64,000 nt of DNA from Flavihumibacter sp. UBA7668 (GCF_002483205.1 NZ_DLHM01000005.1:691804-755803), one strand, 5' to 3'. Shown: positions 51,701-60,961, counted from the first letter of the stretch. The notes: generated from the letters alone by a model not told the origin. Made by a program: numbers and translations.

Positions 51701-53344
51701 ATGAATCCACGCTTGCTTCTTCCCTGCTTTGTTTTACTTGTAATAAACGGGCAGGCACAATTGAAACGCATACCTGCGGATTCAAAAATTGAATCCGTTA
51801 CTGTTTTTTTAAAGGGCGCTGAAATCAAACGAACCGGAACAGCTCAATTACCTTTAGGTAAATCAGAGCTGGTGCTTTCCGGTATATCCACTGATATTGA
51901 ATCTCCCAGTGTACAGGTAAAACTGGAAGGCGATCTCACCATTCTTTCCGTTGGTGTTCGTAAAAATTTTCTGCAGGAAGAAAAAATCCGAGATGAAGTA
52001 AAGCAATTGCAGGATCAGATTGAAGCCCTTGAGGATAAACAGTCCCGCCAACGAAAGCAACAGGATGTATTAAAACAGGAAGAAGCCATGCTGGTACGAA
52101 ATCAGGAATTGAAATCCGGTACCATCGCAATTAAGCCGGCAGACCTGAAAGCAGCCCTTGATTTTCAACGGGAGCGATTGGAAGAATTGTATTCCCGTCA
52201 ATTGGAAATTGATAAACTACTCAACAAACTTGAAAAGGAAAAACAGGGCTTGCGTAATCAGGCCAATGAAATGAACAGTCTGCGTAATCTGGCAGTGAAT
52301 GAAATTTATGCGATAGTGGAATGCCGTCGGGCAGCAAATACACCGGTAGCAGTTACATATCTGGTTAATAAAGCGGGATGGCATCCTTCTTATTCGATTG
52401 CTGTAAAAGATATCAGCTCTCCACTGGATATACAGTTCAATGCAAATGTGTATCAGTCCAGTGGAGAGGTGTGGAAAGACGTGAAGCTGGCTTTATCGAG
52501 TGGTAATCCCTCCCAAAATAACCAGAAACCGGAAATCGAACCCTGGTATTTAAGATACTGGACACCGCCTCAACGGGTTTTATCTGGACGAACGATAAAT
52601 AATCAGTTAGCTGGACGAGTTGCGGGCCTGCAGCTTGAAAGTGATGAATTGAATGAAGTAGTTGTAACGGGGTTTGGATCAGAAAATAAAAAAGAGAGAG
52701 CCGCCAAACCCCTCGAAATTACCACCACCTACCAGCCTACCACTACCAAATATGAAATAAAGGAAATCTATACCATCTTCAATGATGGAAAAGTAAATAC
52801 CATTGATGTAAAGAAATCCTCCCTTTCCGCGGAGTATGAATATTATGCCGCACCCAAACTGGAAGAAGCAGCCTATCTCACCGCCCGGATCGTTAACTGG
52901 CAGGAACTGGAATTGATGGCCGGTGAAGCCAATCTGTTTTTTGAAGGCACTTTCCTGGGAAAATCCTTTATTGATCCTGCTGCTTCCGAAGATACGCTCT
53001 ACCTGTCTCTGGGCAGAGATGCCAACGTGGTTGTTAAACGTACCATGGTAAAAGATTTTTCTTCGAAACGATTCCTGGGTGGAAATAAATCCGAAAGCAG
53101 ACAGTTTGAACTCAGTGTTCGGAATAACAAAAAACAACCCATTAAAATTTTGCTGGAAGACCAGTTTCCAATCTCAACCATGAAAGAAATTGAAGTGGAA
53201 AGAGATGGCCAGGATGGTGGCCGATTGAATACTGAAACCAGTGTGGTGAGCTGGAATCTTTCCATTGCGCCCACTGCCGAGGTGAAAAAATCCATCCGGT
53301 TTACGGTAAAATACCCAAAGGAGAAACGTCTGCAACTGGATTAA
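51701..53344 (+). CDS. DUF4139 protein with a SusC-plug-like insertion
   Basis: This 547-residue protein has a signal peptide (MNPRLLLPCFVLLVINGQAQ), an N-terminal DUF4140-like strand region (SKIESVTVFLKGAEIKRTGTAQL), a coiled coil (about 90-200), and a C-terminal DUF4139 beta domain (about 215-547, ending ACE-like SIRFTVKYPKEKRLQLD). This resembles the mucoidy-inhibitor-A-like family. Residues about 291-331 hold LAGRVAGLQ and ELNEVVVTGFG, which look like the plug and TonB-box-proximal region of SusC receptors and interrupt the DUF4139 domain. Function is unknown, and an extracytoplasmic location is likely. Confidence 0.8.
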   Translation: MNPRLLLPCFVLLVINGQAQLKRIPADSKIESVTVFLKGAEIKRTGTAQLPLGKSELVLSGISTDIESPSVQVKLEGDLTILSVGVRKNFLQEEKIRDEVKQLQDQIEALEDKQSRQRKQQDVLKQEEAMLVRNQELKSGTIAIKPADLKAALDFQRERLEELYSRQLEIDKLLNKLEKEKQGLRNQANEMNSLRNLAVNEIYAIVECRRAANTPVAVTYLVNKAGWHPSYSIAVKDISSPLDIQFNANVYQSSGEVWKDVKLALSSGNPSQNNQKPEIEPWYLRYWTPPQRVLSGRTINNQLAGRVAGLQLESDELNEVVVTGFGSENKKERAAKPLEITTTYQPTTTKYEIKEIYTIFNDGKVNTIDVKKSSLSAEYEYYAAPKLEEAAYLTARIVNWQELELMAGEANLFFEGTFLGKSFIDPAASEDTLYLSLGRDANVVVKRTMVKDFSSKRFLGGNKSESRQFELSVRNNKKQPIKILLEDQFPISTMKEIEVERDGQDGGRLNTETSVVSWNLSIAPTAEVKKSIRFTVKYPKEKRLQLD

Positions 53345-53505
53345 TTGCGTAGATATCAGTAAAACCGTTCAAACACTGTTGAATAAACCGTTTTATCACG
53401 CTGGCAGGTGATAGGTTCCCTTTGTACTTTCACATCAGAATCCAGTCATGGAGAAACCTGGTTTGTGTTGGTAGCATGGCTGGAAGGTGGAGTAGTAAGT
53501 GGAGC

Positions 53506-53541
53506 AAAAAACCGGACTTCAATTGAAGTATCCGGTTTTTT
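53506..53541. terminator. Bidirectional terminator
   Basis: AAAAAACCGGA (53506-53516) pairs with TCCGGTTTTTT (53531-53541), enclosing a perfect inner palindrome CTTCAATTGAAG (53517-53528). T runs follow on both strands. It separates the convergent DUF4139 and yqgE genes. No gene is seen in the 218-bp gap. Confidence 0.85.
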
Positions 53542-53562
53542 GTTAGGTGATAAACAAATTGT

Positions 53563-54120
53563 TCAATTAAGCTGGGGGTCAATCGGATAATTGACCAGTT
53601 GTTCATATTCTCCACCCAAATCGCGCAGGGCTTCTTTCCAGATGGCATTCAGATCAATCTGGAAAACCAGCCGTGGATTGCCTTGTGAAGTGATCCATGA
53701 CTTGTCTTTTAATTCATTTGCCAGCTGCCCTTCTGACCATCCGGAATAACCGATAAAAAACCGGATCCCGGCAGCATTTATCTCCTCATTTTTCAGCAGT
53801 TGAACAGCCGTTTCAAATTCTCCTCCCCAATAAATACCTTCTGCAACCTCAAATCCACCGGGAATCAACTCGGGATACTGGTGCAAAAAATGAATGGTAT
53901 CTACCTGAACCGGCCCCCCATAATAGACTGGTAAATTCATGCCTTCCGCACTTGCCATCAATTGATCCAGGGTGAAATCATATAAACGGTTCAATACAAA
54001 GCCAAAACTTCCTTCGTCCTGGTGTTCACAAAGAAATACCACCGTACGCATGAAGTTGGGATCTTTCAGGAAAGGATCCGCTATCAGCAGGGTGCCTGCA
54101 GTTGGTAAGATTTGTGTCAT
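53563..54120 (-). CDS. YqgE/AlgH family protein
   Basis: This 185-residue protein matches the YqgE family: GTLLIADPFLKDPNFMRTVVFLCEHQDEGSFGFVLNRLYDFTLDQL, YYGGPVQVDTIHFLHQYPELIPGG and FFIGYSGWSEGQLANELKDKSW. AlgH in Pseudomonas affects alginate production, but the biochemical function of the family is unresolved. The full normal length is present. A single gene ending at a bidirectional terminator. Confidence 0.93.
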   Translation of the reverse strand: MTQILPTAGTLLIADPFLKDPNFMRTVVFLCEHQDEGSFGFVLNRLYDFTLDQLMASAEGMNLPVYYGGPVQVDTIHFLHQYPELIPGGFEVAEGIYWGGEFETAVQLLKNEEINAAGIRFFIGYSGWSEGQLANELKDKSWITSQGNPRLVFQIDLNAIWKEALRDLGGEYEQLVNYPIDPQLN

Positions 54121-54216
54121 ACAGTTAATTTATGGAATATTGGGAAATAGAACAATATTTGTTAAGAAAAGCCGGGCGAATAGTTCAAATCGCCAACCAA
54201 CGCTATTTTTGTTACA

Positions 54217-55563
54217 ATGAAGCGAATTTTCCCATTGATTATTTTACTGGTTGCTCTTTCACTGGTTGGCATCATCGTCATCCAGATCTCCTGGTTTAGA
54301 AGCATGCTGGTGGTTAAAGAGGAACAACTGGCCGATAATATCGTGAAAGCGATGGGACAGACGGGCGAGGAACTGATGGCCCAGAAAGGAACCCTGCCTT
54401 CTTTGAAAAACCGACGTATGCGCCCCAACCTCAGCTGGCCATCCGACCAATTGATGATGGAATTGATGAAACCCTCCACCATTTCAGAAAAATTCACGCC
54501 ATTTGAAGTACAGGAAAAACTGAGGAAAAACTTCAACGCATTTGGTCTAAAAGACACCAAATTCGAATTTTTAATCACCTCAGATGCGGGATTTCTTACC
54601 TATGATGAGCTGCGTTCGCCCGGATTTGACCGGGTTTTTGAAGATACCTTAAGGAATCGCCGGTTTATTTATCCATTACTGATTCCGGGTGGAAGTAATA
54701 TGGAGGGACTGGTTCCTGAAGAGGCTATGGTAGTAGTGGTGCCAAATGTAAAAAATATCGTATTTAAGGAATTGCGCTGGATGTTAAGTGGTGCTATCCT
54801 TTTTACCCTCATTTTGTTGGCTGCTTTTTATGTAACAGTAAGTGCCTTGCTTCGGCAGAAAAAACTGAGTGAAATTAAGAATGACTTCATCAATAATATG
54901 ACCCATGAGTTCAAGACGCCACTGGCCACTATTTCACTGGCTGTGGATGCATTAAGAACGGAAAAGGTGTCGAATGATAAGGAAAAGATGCAGTATTTCA
55001 CCGGCATCATCAAGGAAGAAAATAAGCGGATGAACAAACAGGTGGAAACGATTTTACAGGCTGCACTGATGGACCGCCAGGAAATCAATCTCAATAAAAA
55101 GCCGGTACACGTGCATGCTCTGATTGAACAGGTGCTGGAAAATTTTGATCTGCAATTGCAACACAAAAATGGTTATGCCGATGTGCAGCTCAATGCAAAG
55201 AATGATTTGATTATGGCCGATGAAGTACATTTTACCAACCTCATAAATAATCTGGTGGATAATGCCGTAAAATATTCAAAGGACAATCTGGTACTTAAAA
55301 TTGCCACCAGTTCAACCGGCAAAGGAATGACCATCCGGATTGAAGACAATGGTATCGGTATGACCAAAGAAAGTGTGAAACGAATTTTTGAAAAATTCTA
55401 TCGGGTTCATACCGGCAATCTGCATAATGTAAAAGGATTTGGTCTGGGACTTAGTTACGTAAAAACAATTGTGGATGCACACCAGGGTAAGATCAAAGTG
55501 GATAGTACACTTGGTAAAGGAACTGCATTCACCATTGAAATGCCCTACGGTAAAGAATCCTGA
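54217..55563 (+). CDS. Sensor histidine kinase, orphan
   Basis: This 448-residue kinase has two membrane helices (about 5-25 and 190-212) framing a periplasmic domain of about 165 residues, then a kinase core directly after the second helix without a HAMP domain. The core has the H box NNMTHEFKTPLATISL, the N box NLVDNAVKYSKD, and G boxes EDNGIGMTKES and GFGLGLSYVKTIV. No response regulator lies next to it. The periplasmic part has no recognised sensor family. It converges on queA, with a 6-bp gap and a short hairpin at 55552-55569. Confidence 0.92.
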   Translation: MKRIFPLIILLVALSLVGIIVIQISWFRSMLVVKEEQLADNIVKAMGQTGEELMAQKGTLPSLKNRRMRPNLSWPSDQLMMELMKPSTISEKFTPFEVQEKLRKNFNAFGLKDTKFEFLITSDAGFLTYDELRSPGFDRVFEDTLRNRRFIYPLLIPGGSNMEGLVPEEAMVVVVPNVKNIVFKELRWMLSGAILFTLILLAAFYVTVSALLRQKKLSEIKNDFINNMTHEFKTPLATISLAVDALRTEKVSNDKEKMQYFTGIIKEENKRMNKQVETILQAALMDRQEINLNKKPVHVHALIEQVLENFDLQLQHKNGYADVQLNAKNDLIMADEVHFTNLINNLVDNAVKYSKDNLVLKIATSSTGKGMTIRIEDNGIGMTKESVKRIFEKFYRVHTGNLHNVKGFGLGLSYVKTIVDAHQGKIKVDSTLGKGTAFTIEMPYGKES

Positions 55564-55569
55564 TTCTTT

Positions 55570-56805
55570 CTATTTCTTACACCATAATAAAGATCCGTCT
55601 CCATAACTCAGGAATCGGAATTGATTGTCCAATGCATACTGATAAACTTTTTTCCAATCTTCTCCAATAGCTGCAGCAACCAATAAAAGGAGGGTGGATT
55701 GTGGCTGATGAAAATTGGTGATCAGTGCTTCAATCATCCGCATTTTATAACCTGGTGCTAGTAGTATTCTTGTTTTACAGATCAGCCTTCGACTGTTGTT
55801 TTTTTTCATCCAATTCAATAATGCTGTTAATGCATCCTGAGCCGGAATTACTTTTTGCATCCAGTGATCATAAATTTCCCACTGTTCAATGATGAGTTCG
55901 GTTATACCTGCCTGTGGCAAATAATGCGCTTTCACTCCCATCCAGTAAATTGTTTCCAGTGTACGTAAAGAGGTAGTGCCAACTGCAATAATTTTTCCGG
56001 CATTTTCTCTGAGATGTTCAATAGCAGAAAGGTCTACCTCAATAAATTCTGCATGCATGTCATGGCCTTCCATTGTTTCCGCTTTCACTGGTTGAAATGT
56101 TCCGGCACCAACATGCAGGGTAAGCTTTTCAGTTCGTATATTTTTTTCAGCCAGTCCGTTTAATATTGTTTCACTGAAATGAAGTCCGGCTGTTGGTGCC
56201 GCAACAGATCCTTCCGCTTCTGCATAAATTGTCTGGTATCGCTGCGTGTCAGATTGGTCAGCAGCTCTTTTGATATAAGGAGGTATAGGAATTTTTCCAG
56301 CCTGCTGCAACACTTCTGCAAAAGAGGAGTTCGGTTGATTCCAGGAAAACTCAATCAGATAGGCTCCTGATAATTTTTCTGCCAGTCTTGCTTCCAGTTT
56401 TAAGTCATCAAAAGATTGCAGCTCCAGTACCTGTCCCGCTTTCCATTTTGCAGCACCACCAACAAGGCAAATCCAGTAAACTCTTCCGGTTTGCTGCATT
56501 GCTGTGGTAATATCCGGATAGCGGGTATCCGGTTCCAGGCAGAAAATTTCAATTTGTCCGCCTGTTGGTTTCCGAAAACTCAACCTGGCCTGCACCACCC
56601 TGGTTTTATTAAAAACAACTGTGTACCCCGATGGGATCTGTTCCGGAAGGTTCCGGTAGATCTGCTCTTCGATCTGTCCGTCTTTATAAATCAGCAGTTT
56701 GGATGCGTCTCTTTCTTCCAATGGATAAAGTGCAATCCGATCTTCCGGTAAATTATACCGGAAAGATTCAATACTTAAAGAGCGGGGAGAAAAAGAATCT
56801 TGCAT
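55570..56805 (-). CDS. queA: tRNA preQ1(34) S-adenosylmethionine ribosyltransferase-isomerase
   Basis: This protein of about 411 residues transfers the ribosyl group of SAM to preQ1 in the anticodon of queuosine tRNAs. Family motifs are IESFRYNLPEDRIALYPLEERDASKLLIY, VVFNKTRVVQARL, GSVAAPTAGLHFSE, LHVGAGTFQPVKAE, HAEFIEVD, VGTTSLRTLE and ALITNFHQPQSTLLLLVAA. ATG 56805 (MQDSFSPRSLSIESF) gives the usual length, and an upstream in-frame start at 56886 would run into the DnaA-box-like sites. It is divergent from mraZ. Confidence 0.94.
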   Translation of the reverse strand: MQDSFSPRSLSIESFRYNLPEDRIALYPLEERDASKLLIYKDGQIEEQIYRNLPEQIPSGYTVVFNKTRVVQARLSFRKPTGGQIEIFCLEPDTRYPDITTAMQQTGRVYWICLVGGAAKWKAGQVLELQSFDDLKLEARLAEKLSGAYLIEFSWNQPNSSFAEVLQQAGKIPIPPYIKRAADQSDTQRYQTIYAEAEGSVAAPTAGLHFSETILNGLAEKNIRTEKLTLHVGAGTFQPVKAETMEGHDMHAEFIEVDLSAIEHLRENAGKIIAVGTTSLRTLETIYWMGVKAHYLPQAGITELIIEQWEIYDHWMQKVIPAQDALTALLNWMKKNNSRRLICKTRILLAPGYKMRMIEALITNFHQPQSTLLLLVAAAIGEDWKKVYQYALDNQFRFLSYGDGSLLWCKK

Positions 56806-56875
56806 AGGGACTGCAAATTCCGAAAATTCAACGAAAATCAAGCTGGATAACGGTTTTAATTGGTTCATTAACAGG

Positions 56876-56985
56876 TTATCCACCATTATTCACATTCAAT
56901 TCACATTGCATTCCCAAAATTACTAACATTTTCGGCTGAAACGTAGATCTACTAAGGGTTTGGCGTAATTCTCCCATGTGGATAA
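56876..56985. promoter_or_regulatory. DnaA-box-like sites upstream of mraZ
   Basis: TTATTCACA (56886-56894) and TGTGGATAA (56977-56985) match TTATNCACA exactly in opposite orientations. TTATCCACC (56876-56884, one mismatch) and CAATTCACA (56897-56905, two mismatches) flank the first at 10- and 11-bp intervals. They lie in the queA-mraZ divergent gap. DnaA control of the division cluster or a second origin candidate are both possible. Confidence 0.4.
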
Positions 56986-57014
56986 AATAAAGCATCCAAA
57001 ATTTCTCCCGTAAG

Positions 57015-57049
57015 TGGGAAAAAGTGTTATTTTGTGGTAATAAATGTCA
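57015..57049 (+). promoter_or_regulatory. Putative MraZ operator: four TG boxes at 10-bp spacing
   Basis: TGGGA (57015), TGTTA (57025), TGGTA (57035) and TGTCA (57045) each start exactly 10 bp apart, separated by 5 nt. MraZ of E. coli binds TGGGN repeats separated by 5 nt upstream of its own gene, and Mycoplasma MraZ binds AAAGTG-type repeats with the same period. The array ends 23 bp before the mraZ ATG and overlaps a near-consensus -7 box (TTATTTTG, 57027-57034). Confidence 0.65.
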
Positions 57050-57071
57050 AAATCAGGGCATATATCGATAA

Positions 57072-57533
57072 ATGAAAGGTTTTCTAGGCGAATACGAAGC
57101 AACGCTGGACGCCAAAGGGCGCTTCCTTCTCCCGGCCGGGCTAAAAAAGCAGCTGCCGGAGAATGCAATGCCATTCGTCATTAACCGTGGTTTGGAAAAA
57201 TGCCTCACTTTATATCCCCAGACAAGCTGGGAACCGATATATGCACAGATCAGCAAACTGAATGATTTTGACCCCAAAGTTCGGGAATTCAGAAGGTTTT
57301 TCATGAATGGAGCTACGGAAGTAGAGCCAGATACTGCAGGAAGAATCTTATTACCTCCCAATCTGAAAGAATATGCCGCACTAACCAAAGACATTGTATT
57401 GGTATCAGCGGTGGATAAAATAGAGATATGGGATAGTGCGACGTATAAAAAGCTCTTTGAATCATTTTCATCAGACAGTTTCAGCAGCCTGGCACAACAG
57501 GTGATGGGCGGAACGAACGGAACCGGAGTTTAA
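57072..57533 (+). CDS. mraZ: Transcriptional regulator MraZ
   Basis: This 153-residue protein has two AbrB/SpoVT-like halves: FLGEYEATLDAKGRFLLPAGLKKQLPE (about 3-30) and FFMNGATEVEPDTAGRILLPPNLKEYA (about 77-104). It forms a ring and represses the division and cell wall cluster by binding repeats in its own promoter. It is the first gene of that cluster, 1 bp before rsmH. Confidence 0.95.
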   Translation: MKGFLGEYEATLDAKGRFLLPAGLKKQLPENAMPFVINRGLEKCLTLYPQTSWEPIYAQISKLNDFDPKVREFRRFFMNGATEVEPDTAGRILLPPNLKEYAALTKDIVLVSAVDKIEIWDSATYKKLFESFSSDSFSSLAQQVMGGTNGTGV

Positions 57534-57534
57534 G

Positions 57535-58443
57535 ATGCAGGAAGAAGTGTACCATATTCCGGTGTTGCTCCAGGAATCTCTGGATGCACTGAAGATAGAA
57601 CCGGCTGGAATTTATGTGGATTGCACATTTGGAGGAGGAGGGCATTCCCGGGCGATTTTGGAAAAACTGGGAGAGAAGGGAAGGTTGATTGCTTTTGATC
57701 AGGATGCAGATGCAAAGCAAAATCTGCCAGATGATCCAAGGGTCCTGTTTTTGCCACATAATTTCCGGCACCTGAATCGTTTTTTGCGTTTACACAAAAT
57801 TTCATCTGTGAACGGAATACTGGCAGATCTGGGGGTTAGCAGTCACCAGTTTGATGAAGCGGATCGCGGATTTTCCATCCGTTTTGATGCGGACCTGGAT
57901 ATGCGGATGGATACCCGTTCGGAACTGACAGCCGCTAAAGTATTAAAACAATATTCAGAATCGGAGCTGCATAAACTGTTTGAGCAGTATGGTGAGGTGA
58001 CCAATTCAAAAACACTGGCCAGAACCATTGTTGCCAATCGAACTACCATGCCAATGCAAACGATCCAGCAGTTCAAGGCGGCCATTCAGGGAGTGGTAAA
58101 AGGAAATCCGAATAAGTACCTGGCGCAGGTGTTTCAGGCACTGCGAATTGAAGTGAACGATGAGATGGGAGCGCTAAAAGATTTATTGCAGCAGATACCG
58201 GAACTGCTTGTGCCGGATGGACGGGTGGCGATTATCACCTTTCATTCCCTGGAAGACCGATTGGTGAAACAGTTTTTTAAACAAGGCAGTTTTGAATTGG
58301 AAGAAGACCATCCCTTTGAAAATCGAAAGCAGGTGAGTTTGTTGAGAGTGATTACAAAAAAACCGATTATTCCATCAGCGGAAGAGCAGAAAAGAAACAG
58401 CAGGGCAAGAAGCGCAAAGCTGAGAGTGGCAGAAAAAATTTAA
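57535..58443 (+). CDS. rsmH: 16S rRNA (cytosine-1402-N4) methyltransferase
   Basis: This 302-residue enzyme methylates C1402 of 16S rRNA. Motifs are YHIPVLLQESLDAL, VDCTFGGGGHSRAILEKL, VNGILADLGVSSHQFDEADRGFSIRFDADLDMRMD and VAIITFHSLEDRLVKQFFK. The start ATG lies just after the mraZ stop. The order mraZ-rsmH-ftsL-ftsI is the standard cluster order. Confidence 0.96.
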   Translation: MQEEVYHIPVLLQESLDALKIEPAGIYVDCTFGGGGHSRAILEKLGEKGRLIAFDQDADAKQNLPDDPRVLFLPHNFRHLNRFLRLHKISSVNGILADLGVSSHQFDEADRGFSIRFDADLDMRMDTRSELTAAKVLKQYSESELHKLFEQYGEVTNSKTLARTIVANRTTMPMQTIQQFKAAIQGVVKGNPNKYLAQVFQALRIEVNDEMGALKDLLQQIPELLVPDGRVAIITFHSLEDRLVKQFFKQGSFELEEDHPFENRKQVSLLRVITKKPIIPSAEEQKRNSRARSAKLRVAEKI

Positions 58444-58502
58444 AGAAGGTCTATATCGTAGTAGTGAAATGTTAATGTCCTATTGATCAACCTATCAGTC
58501 GT

Positions 58503-58823
58503 ATGGAAAAGCAACGCGACAAAAAAGAAAAGAAATTCAGAATCAACTATCAGTTGATGGTGCAGCATTTGCCTTTTTTTCTTTTCCTGAGTGGATTGGC
58601 CGTGGTATATATCTACAACGGACACAATTCGGATAAGATTATCAAGTCAATCAGCAGGACCAATAAGGAGTTAAGGGAATTGCAATTTGAGTATAAGACA
58701 TTGAAGAGTGAAGTGATGTTTCGCAGTAAACAAACGGAGATTGCAAAGACGGTAGCTCCACTCGGATTAATGGAATTGACAACGCCTCCGGTAGTAATTA
58801 AAAAAGATGCCGGACAAAAATAA
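58503..58823 (+). CDS. ftsL: FtsL-like division protein
   Basis: This 106-residue bitopic protein has a basic cytoplasmic tail (KQRDKKEKKFRINY), one membrane helix (about 22-42, LPFFLFLSGLAVVYIYNGH) and a periplasmic coiled coil (about 48-85, SRTNKELRELQFEYKTLKSEVMF). Sequence similarity to FtsL is always weak, so the call rests on size, topology and the position between rsmH and ftsI. It would bridge FtsB/FtsQ and the FtsWI synthase. Confidence 0.82.
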   Translation: MEKQRDKKEKKFRINYQLMVQHLPFFLFLSGLAVVYIYNGHNSDKIIKSISRTNKELRELQFEYKTLKSEVMFRSKQTEIAKTVAPLGLMELTTPPVVIKKDAGQK

Positions 58824-58849
58824 AAACAGAAACCTAATTGACCGGCGCT

Positions 58850-60961
58850 GTGGAAGTAAAACGCGACATACTGTGGAGAGTGTACCTGTGTTTTATCGGT
58901 ATGGTAGTGTTAGCCTTTCTGGTGATTGGGAAAGCTCTTTACATACAGCAAGTAGAAGGATCCTACTGGAGAAGCAAGAGTGACAGTTTGCATACCCGGA
59001 TCATTAACCTGGATGCAGACCGCGGCACGATTTACAGTGAAGACGGTAGCATGTTAAGCACATCCATCCCCTATTTCAATATCTATATTGATTTTGGTGC
59101 AGAAGGTTTGCGAGACAAAAACGGAAAACGGTTTCGGGAAAATCTGGATTCACTGAGTTATTCACTGGCTAAACTTTTTCTGGATAAATCATCCAATGGC
59201 TACAAGCAGTTGTTGCAGGAAGGTTTCCGGAAAAAGAATCGCTACTTTTTACTTAAGAAGAACATCGATTTTCAACAGTATCAGCAACTTCGTGAATTTC
59301 CACTGGTTCGATTGGGCAGAAATAAAAGTGGTTTTATAGCTGAAGTAAAAAGTAAACGACTGAATCCATTTGGAATGCTGGCGAACCGAACCATCGGACT
59401 GGCTAGAAAGAATGCGCAAAATGTTGGACTGGAAAGAACCTATGACAGTTTGTTGAAAGGGGAAACAGGCAAAAAACTGGTACGATTCATTGCAGGTGGT
59501 GTAGCGGTTCCGGTTGAAGGATATGAGGTGGAGCCGGAAAACGGAAAAGATCTGATCACTACCCTGGATGTAAATATCCAGGACATTGCTCAGAACGCAT
59601 TGTTGAAAATGATGATTCAGAATGAAGCAGTAACCGGAACCTGTATCGTGATGGAAGTGGCTACCGGAAAAATCAAAGCCATTGCCAATCTGGGGAAAAG
59701 AGGAGAGGGGGAATATTGGGAAGATTTGAATTATGCCATTCGTGCTTCAGAGCCGGGATCAACTTTCAAGCTGGCTACTATGCTGGCGGTACTGGACGAC
59801 GGTAAAGCAAATCTGGGTACTCAGGTTAATCTGGAAAATGGTGTTTGGCAGGTGAATCGCAGAACAGTGTACGATAGTGAGCGACATAAGAGGACCAATG
59901 TTTCACTGCAACAGGCTTTCGAATTAAGTAGTAATGTAGGGATGGCAAAAGTGGTGATGCAACATTATGCAGGAAATCCGAACAGTTATATTTCGCATTT
60001 GAAGCGGTTGCGCTTGAATGAAGTTTCAGGGATTGATCTGGTAGGAGAAACACAGCCGATTATTAAATCGCCGAAATCGAAAACATGGAGTGCTACATCA
60101 TTGCCCTGGATGTCATTTGGATATGAAGTGCTGGTGAGTCCCCTGCAAACGCTGATGTTGTACAACGCGGTTGCAAATAATGGAAAGATGATGCGGCCTT
60201 ATCTGGTACAGGAAGTTCAACAGGATGGCCGAAGCATATGGAACAGGGAGCCGGAAGTGATGGTGGAATCGATTTGCAAGGAAACTACGCTGAGGCAGCT
60301 CAAAACCTGTCTGGAAGGTGTGGTAACCAATGGAACTGGTAAGCCGCTTTCAACACCGTATTTTACAATTGCAGGAAAAACAGGAACAGCCTTGGTGGCC
60401 AACGGAAACAGAGGATATGCAGATCATATTTATCAGTCTTCATTTGCAGGATATTTTCCTGCAGATAACCCAAAATACAGTTGCATTGTGGTTATAAAAA
60501 ACAAACCCTTTGCTCCAATATACTACGGCGGTTCGGTAGCCGGTCCTGTTTTCCGCGAAATTGCCGATAAGCTCTTTGCCATACATGCTCAGCAGGCGCC
60601 TGTCCATACCGCAGTGCTTCCGGAAAAAGATAGTGCTGACTATAAATATGCAGGGGCCTCTGATGATGTAAAAAAGGTGATGGAAGAACTTCGCATACCC
60701 TTTACGGATAGTGTGGGCAAGAAAACCTGGGTAACGGTTGAACCTGACAATTCATTTCATCCGGTACTGAAGGGCACTGCAACAATTGGAAAAATGCAGA
60801 TGCCTGAATTGAAAGGATTGGGATTAAAAGATGCGCTGTTTTTGCTCGAAGAAAGAAGGTTGAAAGTGCAGATAATAGGAAAAGGAAAAGTAAAGAATCA
60901 GTCGATCCCAGCTGGAACGGCGATTCAGCCAAAACAAACAATAACGATCGAATTGAATTGA
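58850..60961 (+). CDS. ftsI: Penicillin-binding protein 2 / FtsI with C-terminal PASTA domain
   Basis: This septal peptidoglycan transpeptidase has about 703 residues. It has an N-terminal membrane helix (about 7-30), a PBP dimer domain (about 50-220) and a transpeptidase domain with the active site EPGSTFKLATM (SxxK), SSNVG (SxN) and AGKTGTALV (KTG). A C-terminal PASTA domain (about 640-703, GKMQMPELKGLGLKDALFLLEERRLKVQIIGKGKV) follows. GTG 58850 (MEVKRDILWRVYL) matches the family start, and a TTG at 58838 would add four residues. The stop overlaps the murE start (TGATG). Confidence 0.95.
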   Translation: MEVKRDILWRVYLCFIGMVVLAFLVIGKALYIQQVEGSYWRSKSDSLHTRIINLDADRGTIYSEDGSMLSTSIPYFNIYIDFGAEGLRDKNGKRFRENLDSLSYSLAKLFLDKSSNGYKQLLQEGFRKKNRYFLLKKNIDFQQYQQLREFPLVRLGRNKSGFIAEVKSKRLNPFGMLANRTIGLARKNAQNVGLERTYDSLLKGETGKKLVRFIAGGVAVPVEGYEVEPENGKDLITTLDVNIQDIAQNALLKMMIQNEAVTGTCIVMEVATGKIKAIANLGKRGEGEYWEDLNYAIRASEPGSTFKLATMLAVLDDGKANLGTQVNLENGVWQVNRRTVYDSERHKRTNVSLQQAFELSSNVGMAKVVMQHYAGNPNSYISHLKRLRLNEVSGIDLVGETQPIIKSPKSKTWSATSLPWMSFGYEVLVSPLQTLMLYNAVANNGKMMRPYLVQEVQQDGRSIWNREPEVMVESICKETTLRQLKTCLEGVVTNGTGKPLSTPYFTIAGKTGTALVANGNRGYADHIYQSSFAGYFPADNPKYSCIVVIKNKPFAPIYYGGSVAGPVFREIADKLFAIHAQQAPVHTAVLPEKDSADYKYAGASDDVKKVMEELRIPFTDSVGKKTWVTVEPDNSFHPVLKGTATIGKMQMPELKGLGLKDALFLLEERRLKVQIIGKGKVKNQSIPAGTAIQPKQTITIELN

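Noticed and set aside
53408..53590. 60-codon plus-strand reading frame between the DUF4139 gene and yqgE
   Set aside because: It runs through the bidirectional terminator and into yqgE on the opposite strand, and shows no family resemblance.
55552..55569. Hairpin AAAGAAT/ATTCTTT as terminator between the histidine kinase and queA
   Set aside because: The stem is only seven A/T-rich pairs with a short loop and no adjoining T run, so it is too weak to call.
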